Of a stretch of DNA of 32,777 nt, positions 7,793-14,687 are shown piece after piece. How positions within the stretch are numbered: position 1 is the stretch's first letter; each line of letters starts with the position of its first letter. Source of the DNA: Spirochaetes bacterium GWF1_51_8 (GTDB lineage Bacteria; Spirochaetota; Brevinematia; Brevinematales; GWF1-51-8). Location of the stretch: contig MIBE01000023.1 of the NCBI GenBank assembly GCA_001829415.1, positions 8,399-41,175 of the forward strand, given 5' to 3'. The notes beneath the pieces were generated by a model, which saw only the letters and a list, made by a program, of their open reading frames with translations, was not told where the DNA came from and ran no database searches. The position numbers and the translations under genes were made by a program.

Positions 7793-7991
7793 TGTCATTG
7801 CGAGTGTAAGCGAAGCAATCTATTTTACTGTCCTATTATAAATTACACAGGCTGCTTCTACCGCGCTTCAATAAGTTTCTGTAGCGCCTGTCTATCTTCG
7901 GTCGCCCGCCTTCCGCCTTCGTCAGAAGGCATGTCTGCTTCTGCGGAGCAGAATGCAGGTGGACAGGAAGACAGGCGGTATCGCAGTGACA
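7793..7991. repeat. about 200-bp palindromic element with terminal inverted repeats
   Basis: The left end TGTCATTGCGA (7793-7803) and the right end TCGCAGTGACA (7981-7991) are inverted copies with one mismatch in 11. Inside are nested hairpins: CGCCTGTCT 7885-7893 with AGACAGGCG 7969-7977; GCCTTC 7915-7920 with GAAGGC 7925-7930; TTCTGC 7939-7944 with GCAGAA 7948-7953. The left-end motif also begins the element at 252. No transposase or other gene is present. The organisation is like a MITE or other non-autonomous repeat; no target-site duplication was established. Confidence 0.55.
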
Positions 7992-8099
7992 TACTCATGC
8001 TCCATTCGCGATTGCGATAGAGTTTATAGAACTGCCCTTATGGATTTCCGCCCCCGAGGCGAATAATAAACAACAATCTGTTTTTGAATCGTCCTTTAT

Positions 8100-8128
8100 T
8101 TGAAATGTATGCTGTTGTGGTGTATGAT
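8100..8128 (+). promoter_or_regulatory. promoter of the GH15 operon
   Basis: TTGAAA (8100-8105), 17-nt spacer, TATGAT (8123-8128). The predicted start near 8135 gives a leader of about 22 nt containing GGGGAGGA. The promoter overlaps an upstream in-frame TTG and so argues against a longer protein. Confidence 0.65.
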
Positions 8129-8156
8129 AAATGAAACAAAACACGGGGAGGATAAA

Positions 8157-10160
8157 ATGAAGCCCTTATGGATGATCGGAATACTTGCACCGGCGATCCT
8201 GTTCGCCGCCTACACGATCAAACCGTCCTATAACTTTTTACCGTTCGGAAACGGGATGAGTGTGGCGGTCTACGAGATCAAGAAGAACGATAACCGTTTG
8301 ATCTTTTTCTACGACCACATCTACAAACAGTACGATTCGAAATCCACGTCGATTAGCTACCTGAAGAAGCAGGGCATCCGTTGGGGACTGGGCAACCAGT
8401 GGCTCGACGAATGGAAGGTGGACGAGGCCGGTTACGTCATCGGAACCGGGATTATCAAGATCAAGAAATCCAATCCCGAGCTCCAGAATGTCGGGGTGAC
8501 GGAATACTATTTCATGCCGATGAGTTCCGACAAGCGGATCGTCGTGGCGGTGTTGGAACTTTCGAATACGACCCCGGGCGATACTTCGGTCAACCCGTTC
8601 CTGTATGTCGAGGCCGCGATGAGCTCGAAGGAGCTTGCGGTCAAGAAGGAGGTGGACGGCGGTATCGTTTTCACCGAGTCGCCGTCGAAGGTGAAACCCG
8701 GCGCCGCTCAGTTGATGACGATGATTCCCGTGCCGGACAGCTACGCATATAAAGCCAAGAAGAATTACACCAACCTGATCGATAAACAGACCATTCCTCT
8801 CGATAATTTGGTCGAGGAAGGAAGCGACCTGATCGGGACGATGAAGTACAAAAACGTCGTGCTGAAAAAAGGGCAAGTCGTCCGCCTGACCGCAGTGTTC
8901 GCGCTCTGTAATAGCGGCGACGACGAAGCATATATCAAAGATATGACCGCAATCCTGAAGAGCGGCGAGAAGGTTTTAAAGGACGAAATCGCGTGGTGGG
9001 ACAAATGGCACAAGGGCGGAAAGATGCCCGCCGGATTGTCCGATGACGAGAAACTCCTTTACAAGCAGTCTACCGCCGTATTGAAGATGGCGCAGTGCCG
9101 TGAGCCGGGCAAACCCTACGGCCAGATACTCGCGAGTATGCCTCCCGGACAGTGGAATATCTGCTGGCCGCGCGACGCTTCCTACTCGATGGTCGCGCTT
9201 GTGAAGAGCGGACATTTGGCTGAGGCGAAGGCCTGCCTCGAGTTCATGCTGAACGCGCCTAACGGTAAATTCAGCGGGCCGGAATATGTCGGCAAGCCCT
9301 ACAAGATTTCGGTCTGCCGTTACTACGGCAACGGCGACGAAGAGAGCGACCTGAACCAGTCCGGGCCCAATCTCGAATGGGACGATTTCGGCCTGTTCCT
9401 TTGGGCGTTCTCGGAGTACGCACTTGCCTCGAAAGATAAAGCGTTTGTGAAAAAATACTACCCGGTCGCGAAGGAATTGATCGCCGACGTGCTGGTGCAC
9501 CTGATGGAGCCGGAAGGCTACCTCAAGCCCGACTCGTCGATCTGGGAACGCCATTGGGCGCCGGAAAAGGGTGTCGACGGTAAAAAGCATTTCGCGTACT
9601 CCACGATCAACGCCTACAACGGACTGACCATGTTCGCGAAAGTTTCTCCCGATAAGAAAGACCAGAAATTCTACTTGGAGAAGGCCGCCGCGATCAAGGC
9701 AGGCTTCCTGAAACATTTCATTACGGACGATGTGATCGTAGTCAATCTCGAAGATAAAGAGAAAGGCGTTACAAAATATATGGACGCGGCGGGAGTGGAA
9801 GCGATCAATTTTGGAATGGTAGACAAGAAGGTCGCGAACGCCACTCTCGCGGCATACGAAAAGAATCTCAAAATGGCGAAGTCGCCCGGGTTCTTCCGGA
9901 ATGACGACGCTACATGGTACGATATGCAGGAATGGGGCATTATCGATATGCGGATCGCGGTGGCGTACTGGGGTCTCGGGAACAAGGACCGCGCCGACGA
10001 ACTCTTCCGCTGGATTGTCGACAACGCGAAGGCGAATTTCTACCTGATACCCGAGCTATTCGAGGAAAAGAACCAGTCGTATCAGGGGGCCATACCGATG
10101 GCGGGATTCGGCGCCGGAACTTATATCCTCGCGGCCGAAGTGATGAAGGCGAAGAAATAG
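8157..10160 (+). CDS. exported GH15-like glucan hydrolase (glucoamylase-type)
   Basis: A 667-residue protein. ATG 8157 is 5 nt after GGAGG (8147-8151). Residues 1-17 or so are a signal peptide. About 20-290 look like the beta-sandwich domain of bacterial glucoamylases/glucodextranases; about 300-660 form the (alpha/alpha)6 catalytic domain. Diagnostic segments: WPRDASYSM with W337-D340, SIWERHW with E464 (candidate general acid), and LIPELFEE with E633 (candidate base), followed by GAIPMAGFGAGTYIL, the usual GH15 end. The family releases glucose from non-reducing ends of alpha-glucans, so the expected substrate is starch, glycogen or dextran breakdown products outside the cytoplasm; linkage specificity cannot be read. 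It is first in an operon with two more exported proteins. Confidence 0.8.
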   Translation: MKPLWMIGILAPAILFAAYTIKPSYNFLPFGNGMSVAVYEIKKNDNRLIFFYDHIYKQYDSKSTSISYLKKQGIRWGLGNQWLDEWKVDEAGYVIGTGIIKIKKSNPELQNVGVTEYYFMPMSSDKRIVVAVLELSNTTPGDTSVNPFLYVEAAMSSKELAVKKEVDGGIVFTESPSKVKPGAAQLMTMIPVPDSYAYKAKKNYTNLIDKQTIPLDNLVEEGSDLIGTMKYKNVVLKKGQVVRLTAVFALCNSGDDEAYIKDMTAILKSGEKVLKDEIAWWDKWHKGGKMPAGLSDDEKLLYKQSTAVLKMAQCREPGKPYGQILASMPPGQWNICWPRDASYSMVALVKSGHLAEAKACLEFMLNAPNGKFSGPEYVGKPYKISVCRYYGNGDEESDLNQSGPNLEWDDFGLFLWAFSEYALASKDKAFVKKYYPVAKELIADVLVHLMEPEGYLKPDSSIWERHWAPEKGVDGKKHFAYSTINAYNGLTMFAKVSPDKKDQKFYLEKAAAIKAGFLKHFITDDVIVVNLEDKEKGVTKYMDAAGVEAINFGMVDKKVANATLAAYEKNLKMAKSPGFFRNDDATWYDMQEWGIIDMRIAVAYWGLGNKDRADELFRWIVDNAKANFYLIPELFEEKNQSYQGAIPMAGFGAGTYILAAEVMKAKK

Positions 10161-10188
10161 TACGGCGTAGTCCGAAGGAAAAGTTACT

Positions 10189-11541
10189 ATGAAATGGAAC
10201 ATACTGGCGATTGGGGTGTTGATCGGGATTGTACTTTCCTGCGGGAAGACGCTGGAGTTCAAGTACCCGAAGGAGGCGGAATTCCTCTCGAAACCGTTCG
10301 CGGCATACCCGCAGACGTCGTTCGCGGTGATGACCGACCTTCATTTCTACGATAAGTCGCTCGGGGTGACGGGTACGGCGTACTCGAACTATCTCCTCGA
10401 GGACAGAAAGCTTTTGACATTCAGCGAGGAACTGCTCGCGGCGGCGGTCGGGAAGGTCGCCGGAATGCCCGCCGAGTTTGTGATCATATGCGGCGACCTG
10501 ACAAAGGATGGCGAAAAGGTTTGCCATGAAAAAGTAGCCGCCTCTCTTGCCCTGATCGAAGCGTCGGGCAAGAAGGTGTTTGTCGTCCCGGGAAATCACG
10601 ATATCAATAACCCGCACGCCGTCAAGTTTGACGGGGAAACGAAAACTCCGGTCGAGAGTATCGACGGGGAGATGTTCGCCCGGATGTACGGAGAGTTCGG
10701 TTTTAACGAAGCGATCGAGCGCGACACCAACTCGTTGTCGTATCTCGCCGAGCCTGTTCCGGGGCTATGGCTTCTGTGTCTCGACAGTACGGATCATGAC
10801 GAGAACTATAAAAAAGGCGAACCGGTCACTCCCGGAAGATTTACCCAGGCGACAATCGACTGGATGGAGAAACTGCTTCATCTCGCGGTGGTGAAGGACA
10901 AGGCTGTAATCGCGGTCATGCACCATGGCGTAGTCGAGCACTGGACGGGGCAGTCCCGTCTGCACCCGGAGTACCTGATCGATAATTACAAAGAGATCGC
11001 GAAAATGTTCGCGGCTTACCATGTCAGGACCGTGTTCACAGGGCATTACCATGCCAACGACATCGCGCTGAACTCCATGGAAAACGGCGAATTCGTATTC
11101 GATATCGAAACCGGATCGCTCGTGACATATCCCTGCCCAGTCAGGACTGTCGCTGTAGGAGCGAACCAGAAGATGGAAATAGAGACCTTATATATCGATA
11201 CGATTCCCGGTTTCGACGGCGATCTTAAGGCATACTCGAAGCAGTATGTTTCCATCGGGCTGGAACATATCATCCACGGCAAGCTGAAGGCGTTCTTCGT
11301 GGATGAAAAAGAAGCGTCGATCATCGCCCCGCTTGTCGTCGAGGGGTACTTGATGCATTACGCGGGCGAAGACACGAATACGGCATACCTTGCGAAGGTC
11401 GACGGCCTGAGCCTGTGGGGCGGGATTGTGTTCGAGAATCAGAAGTATGTGATCGAAGGGGTGCGGGTCGATCTCGAACCCCCGGACAATAAAGTAGTAC
11501 TCGATTTGACAGTAGGGGCTTGGTCATTGATAGGCGACTAA
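10189..11541 (+). CDS. calcineurin-like metallophosphoesterase lipoprotein
   Basis: A 450-residue protein beginning 28 nt after the GH15 gene, with an AAGGA site upstream. Lipobox VLSC with C18 predicts a lipoprotein. The complete metallophosphoesterase signature is present: D50-x-H52 (TDLHF), G102-D103 (GDLTKDGE), GNHD 135-138, MHHG 244-247 and GHYH 285-288. Two metal ions bound by these residues hydrolyse phosphate mono- or diesters. Segments after residue about 300 form an extra C-terminal domain of unknown role. It probably acts in the periplasm or at the surface on a phosphorylated sugar, nucleotide or lipid; which one is not visible. Co-transcription with the glucan hydrolase hints at a shared nutrient-scavenging job, by inference. 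Confidence 0.85.
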   Translation: MKWNILAIGVLIGIVLSCGKTLEFKYPKEAEFLSKPFAAYPQTSFAVMTDLHFYDKSLGVTGTAYSNYLLEDRKLLTFSEELLAAAVGKVAGMPAEFVIICGDLTKDGEKVCHEKVAASLALIEASGKKVFVVPGNHDINNPHAVKFDGETKTPVESIDGEMFARMYGEFGFNEAIERDTNSLSYLAEPVPGLWLLCLDSTDHDENYKKGEPVTPGRFTQATIDWMEKLLHLAVVKDKAVIAVMHHGVVEHWTGQSRLHPEYLIDNYKEIAKMFAAYHVRTVFTGHYHANDIALNSMENGEFVFDIETGSLVTYPCPVRTVAVGANQKMEIETLYIDTIPGFDGDLKAYSKQYVSIGLEHIIHGKLKAFFVDEKEASIIAPLVVEGYLMHYAGEDTNTAYLAKVDGLSLWGGIVFENQKYVIEGVRVDLEPPDNKVVLDLTVGAWSLIGD

Positions 11542-11562
11542 AACACTCACAAGGAGAAGGGT

Positions 11563-12768
11563 ATGAAAGCATTCGGCTTAGTATTAACGGCGATTTTTAT
11601 TTGCCAGCTGAACGGTTTCGGGGCGGGGGTTCCAAAAATATTCTATGTCAGTTCAAGCGCCCAGTACGGCGCGAACACCGACGAAATCGGGGTGGTCTCG
11701 GACTTCGATGCATCCGAGCAGGATATCCTTTATTCCAAACAGGACATCAAACTTCTGAACGGGGAGTATTCTCCGCAATGGGAGATGGGGTGCGATAAAA
11801 GCGGCAACATCGTATTCGTGACGGAGAACGTGGCGCAGTTCGGGAAGCTGAAACTCCCGAAGGCGTATACCGTTGTGTCATACGGGAATATAGAGGACGG
11901 CCTGACATCCGCCGTGGCCTACGAGACGCCGAAAAAGAGCGGAACCCATTTTATCAAGGCTCCGGTGTTTACATCGGACGGCAAGTCTATCATTTACTAT
12001 GCGCGCTTTATCTATCAGGACTTCGCGTATAAATTCGACCTTGCAACGAAAAAGTTCTCGGTCGCCGCGGAAAACAAGTTCCCGAAGATACTAAAAGCCT
12101 CAAAGGGCATCATGAACTGGTGTGTCAACCCCGAAGGAACGAAGGCGGTCCTGACGTATATTATCGAGAACGGCACCGGTCACGCGGTCTATCTCCTCGA
12201 CTTCTCGAAGCCGAAGGATCTGATCAAGCTGGCCGATATGCCCGATGCCGGTGATTTCAGGCCGTTCTGGGCGGGGGATAAGGTAATTTACTATGCCACG
12301 AAAGAAAAGAACAATAATAAGCTGACCTCGCTGATGATGGTCGATACGAAGGGCGGGAAGCCGGAGAAGATTTTCGACTTCAAGAAAGAAGTGCCCGGAA
12401 CCGGCGAAAACCTCTGGCACTTCTGGCCGCATTACCCGGTCTACAGCGAGGCGCTGAATGCCGTGTTTGTCCAGGACGTGACTAAGTACGGGAATGTCGA
12501 GATCAGCGATATCGTGATGATCGACCTCGAGAGCGGCGATTCCGAAATCGTGGTCGAAGACTCCGCCGGACTGTTCGATGTTTCGTCCGACGGCCGTTAC
12601 CTGCTCTGTTCCGTCCTTGACGGCGACCCGAGCGAAAAGAAGCCTTGGGCGTTCACCGCTGAAAAACCCGGTGTGATCGCGGTCTACGACTTTAAGAAAG
12701 ATAAATTGATCACCATCGCGCTGGACGGTATCGTCAATTTCAATTATCTGGGGTTCGTAGAAGAATAG
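11563..12768 (+). CDS. exported beta-propeller-like protein of unknown function
   Basis: A 401-residue protein, 21 nt after the metallophosphoesterase gene, with AAGGAGAAGG just upstream of ATG 11563. A signal peptide covers about 1-22 (ending GFGAG). The body consists of repeated blade-like units with SDGKSIIYYA, PEGTKAVLTYI, AGDKVIYYAT, EALNAVFVQD and SDGRYLLCSV near strand ends, the pattern of TolB/WD40-like propellers. No lipobox and no catalytic motif were found. It is third in the GH15 operon; it may bind a ligand or a partner protein in the periplasm. Not assigned to a named family. Confidence 0.6.
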   Translation: MKAFGLVLTAIFICQLNGFGAGVPKIFYVSSSAQYGANTDEIGVVSDFDASEQDILYSKQDIKLLNGEYSPQWEMGCDKSGNIVFVTENVAQFGKLKLPKAYTVVSYGNIEDGLTSAVAYETPKKSGTHFIKAPVFTSDGKSIIYYARFIYQDFAYKFDLATKKFSVAAENKFPKILKASKGIMNWCVNPEGTKAVLTYIIENGTGHAVYLLDFSKPKDLIKLADMPDAGDFRPFWAGDKVIYYATKEKNNNKLTSLMMVDTKGGKPEKIFDFKKEVPGTGENLWHFWPHYPVYSEALNAVFVQDVTKYGNVEISDIVMIDLESGDSEIVVEDSAGLFDVSSDGRYLLCSVLDGDPSEKKPWAFTAEKPGVIAVYDFKKDKLITIALDGIVNFNYLGFVEE

Positions 12769-12798
12769 TAAGATTGTATGAAATTAGGGGTGTAAAGG

Positions 12799-12826
12799 TT
12801 GACAAAACGTATACGCCCGTTATAAT
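12799..12826 (+). promoter_or_regulatory. consensus sigma-70 promoter of the 12854 barrel gene
   Basis: TTGACA (12799-12804), 16-nt spacer, TATAAT (12821-12826): both hexamers are perfect. The start is expected near 12833, with AGGAGG at 12841-12846. It suggests strong constitutive expression. Confidence 0.85.
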
Positions 12827-12853
12827 ATTCCATCACAATTAGGAGGCATTTGT

Positions 12854-13429
12854 ATGCGTAAGCTGTCTATCGTTTTAACTGTATTCGTTGCCGTTCTGAT
12901 TCTCAACTTCTCGGCTCCATCGAAGGCAAGCGCCGGGGTGTCTGTTTCGGTCGATCCTATCTTTACCGTAGTTAACCTCTTATGGGGCGCGATCGGGGTA
13001 ACCGGATCGGCGGAATTTACACTTGGCGGTCCCTTGAGTGTTTATGTCCCAGTTACTTTTCTCTCTTGGTCGGGTTACGGTTATAACTGGACCTACATTG
13101 GTTTCGGTGTACAGGCGCATTACTTTATCGCCGATGCCGGGTTCAATTTCTTTAAAGGCAATCCGTTCGGCGGATTATGGGTCGGTGCCGGTGTTGGTCT
13201 TCAGCTTTGGTCGGGCGGCTGGACAGGATATTCTTGGAATTATATGGTACTTGATATTCCTATTCGTGCAGGATATCAGTGGTTCTTCGCCGGGAATACC
13301 GGTTTTTATCTCGAACCACATGTGGGATATGACATCGCTATTGGTCTTGGTACCTCTTCCTGGGGTTCTCTGTATTCTCCCAGCATAGGCGGTGTATTAT
13401 ACGGCGTCAACCTCGGTTACGCTTTTTAA
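12854..13429 (+). CDS. small outer-membrane beta-barrel protein
   Basis: A 191-residue exported protein. ATG 12854 is 7 nt after AGGAGG. The signal peptide ends at about residue 27 (SKASA before GVSVSVD). The mature part is rich in glycine, tryptophan and tyrosine in alternating strands (SWSGYGYNWTYIGFGV, GLWVGAGVGLQLWSGGW) and ends with the aromatic GVNLGYAF, a beta-signal-like C-terminus for insertion by the Bam complex. Function unknown. The perfect promoter and own terminator suggest an abundant envelope protein transcribed alone. It resembles the product of 6160-6726 in size and strand pattern. Confidence 0.7.
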   Translation: MRKLSIVLTVFVAVLILNFSAPSKASAGVSVSVDPIFTVVNLLWGAIGVTGSAEFTLGGPLSVYVPVTFLSWSGYGYNWTYIGFGVQAHYFIADAGFNFFKGNPFGGLWVGAGVGLQLWSGGWTGYSWNYMVLDIPIRAGYQWFFAGNTGFYLEPHVGYDIAIGLGTSSWGSLYSPSIGGVLYGVNLGYAF

Positions 13430-13451
13430 ATCGTAAAACAAACAAATTTCG

Positions 13452-13505
13452 AGCCGTCTCTAACTTGCGGGGCTTGTCCTCGCGAAGCGGGGGCGGCTTT
13501 TTTTA
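13452..13505 (+). terminator. intrinsic terminator of the 12854 barrel gene
   Basis: AGCCG (13452-13456) pairs with CGGCT (13494-13498) at the base, with an inner CCTCGC-GAA-GCGGGG hairpin, followed by a run of eight T. It lies 22 nt after the stop codon. Confidence 0.75.
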
Positions 13506-13597
13506 TCGATGGGCATGAAGCATTCCGCCCTCAATAGAAACAAAGTCGGATCAGCAAGAATCCGCCTAAAACACCCGCCCGATAACTCCCTGAATTT

Positions 13598-13638
13598 TTG
13601 TCATTTTCGGAAATATCCGGTAAAATAAATATCCGAAA
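13598..13638 (+). promoter_or_regulatory. promoter and repeat-flanked -10 region of lgt-mutL
   Basis: TTGTCA (13598-13603), 17-nt spacer, TAAAAT (13621-13626). AAATATCCG occurs twice in direct orientation (13611-13619 and 13627-13635), flanking the -10, and TTTCGGA (13605-13611) is inverted as TCCGAAA (13632-13638). These repeats could be an operator. The expected start near 13633 gives a leader of about 128 nt. Confidence 0.55.
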
Positions 13639-13653
13639 TATCTAGGATAAATC

Positions 13654-13741
13654 GAAAGTAAAAAGTGAGAGTTCTAAATCGATTTTTATTTTTCACTTGC
13701 TTGCCTTCCAGCGAAAGCTGGGAGGTCACTTTCAACTTTTC
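13654..13741 (+). promoter_or_regulatory. structured 5' leader of lgt
   Basis: CCTTCCAGC (13704-13712) and GCTGGGAGG (13717-13725) form a 9-bp stem with one G-U pair closed by a GAAA tetraloop. Around it, AAAGTGA (13662-13668) can pair with TCACTTT (13726-13732), with partial pairing continuing outward, while TCACTT at 13693-13698 competes for the same strand. The structure ends a few bases before AAGGAG (13749-13754). It matches no riboswitch class I know. Confidence 0.45.
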
Positions 13742-13760
13742 ATTTCACAAGGAGTTACCC

Positions 13761-14687
13761 ATGTTCTCGTTCCTGCAACAGCCGAATATCAACCCGGTCA
13801 TTTTCGCGATCACCGATACTTTCGCGATCCGTTGGTACAGCATGATGTATGTAGTCGGGTTCCTGCTCGCGTACCTTTTCTTCAAGTACTATATCAAAAA
13901 GGGTGTGCTGAAAGTCAAGATCGAGGAAATGGGCGACGTCCTGTTCGTGGTCATCCTCGGAGTACTTGTCGGCGGCCGTCTGGGCTATATCCTATTCTAC
14001 AATCTGGGGTATTATCTCCAGAACCCGCTCGAGATGCTGATGGTCTGGAAGGGCGGGATGTCGTTCCACGGCGGGTTTATCTTCTCGATCCTCGCCGTTG
14101 CGATCTACCTCAACAACAAGAAAAAGAGTTTCATCGATTACGCTGACCTTTTTATGATACCTCTCCCGCTCGGTCTCTTTTTCGGGCGATGGGGAAACTT
14201 TGTCAACGGCGAGTTGTGGGGTAACGCCACCGATGCGCCGTGGGGGATGCTTTTCGGGCCGAAGCCTGAGATCGGCAATCCCGGGCCGTCGCTCTATTCT
14301 GTCTCTGAGCCGTGGGTGACCGCGATGGCGAAAAAGGTCGGAATCGATATCCTGCCCGGCCAGACGATGGTCAATCTCCCGCGTCATCCCTCGCAGATAT
14401 ACGAGATGCTGATGGAAGGCGCGATCCTGTTTACGATCGTATTCCTCGTATTCAGGCTGGTCAAGAATAAACCGCGCGGACTGATCTTCGCGATCTTTAC
14501 GACCGGTTACGGCCTCGCTCGTTTTATCGCGGAGAACTTCCGCCAGCCTGACGCACAGCTCGGGTATCTTGCCGGCGACTGGCTGACTATGGGAATGGTG
14601 CTGAGTCTGCCGATGGTGCTTCTCGGGATCGCCGGGATCATCCTTTCCCTGAAACTCAATCACAGGAACGAGCTGTGGGGGTCATAA
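13761..14687 (+). CDS. lgt: prolipoprotein diacylglyceryl transferase
   Basis: A 308-residue membrane enzyme that moves diacylglycerol from phosphatidylglycerol to the lipobox cysteine of prolipoproteins, the first step of lipoprotein maturation. ATG 13761 is 6 nt after AAGGAG; an upstream in-frame GTG at 13665 has no such site. Several hydrophobic segments match the seven-helix Lgt fold. Signature residues keep even E. coli numbering: H103 in SFHGG, and R143, N146 and G154 in GRWGNFVNGELWG. RHPSQIYE is at about 208-215 and ARFIAENFRQPD begins at about 253. The gene overlaps mutL by 13 nt, which couples their translation. At least four lipoprotein genes in this window encode substrates. Confidence 0.97.
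   Translation: MFSFLQQPNINPVIFAITDTFAIRWYSMMYVVGFLLAYLFFKYYIKKGVLKVKIEEMGDVLFVVILGVLVGGRLGYILFYNLGYYLQNPLEMLMVWKGGMSFHGGFIFSILAVAIYLNNKKKSFIDYADLFMIPLPLGLFFGRWGNFVNGELWGNATDAPWGMLFGPKPEIGNPGPSLYSVSEPWVTAMAKKVGIDILPGQTMVNLPRHPSQIYEMLMEGAILFTIVFLVFRLVKNKPRGLIFAIFTTGYGLARFIAENFRQPDAQLGYLAGDWLTMGMVLSLPMVLLGIAGIILSLKLNHRNELWGS

Noticed and set aside
8100-8156. N-terminal extension of the GH15 protein from TTG 8100
   Set aside because: It lies on a TTGAAA-N17-TATGAT promoter. ATG 8157 has GGGGAGGA and begins a proper signal peptide.
13665-13760. N-terminal extension of Lgt from GTG 13665
   Set aside because: It has no ribosome site. ATG 13761 follows AAGGAG and places H103, R143 and N146 at the same numbers as in E. 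coli Lgt.
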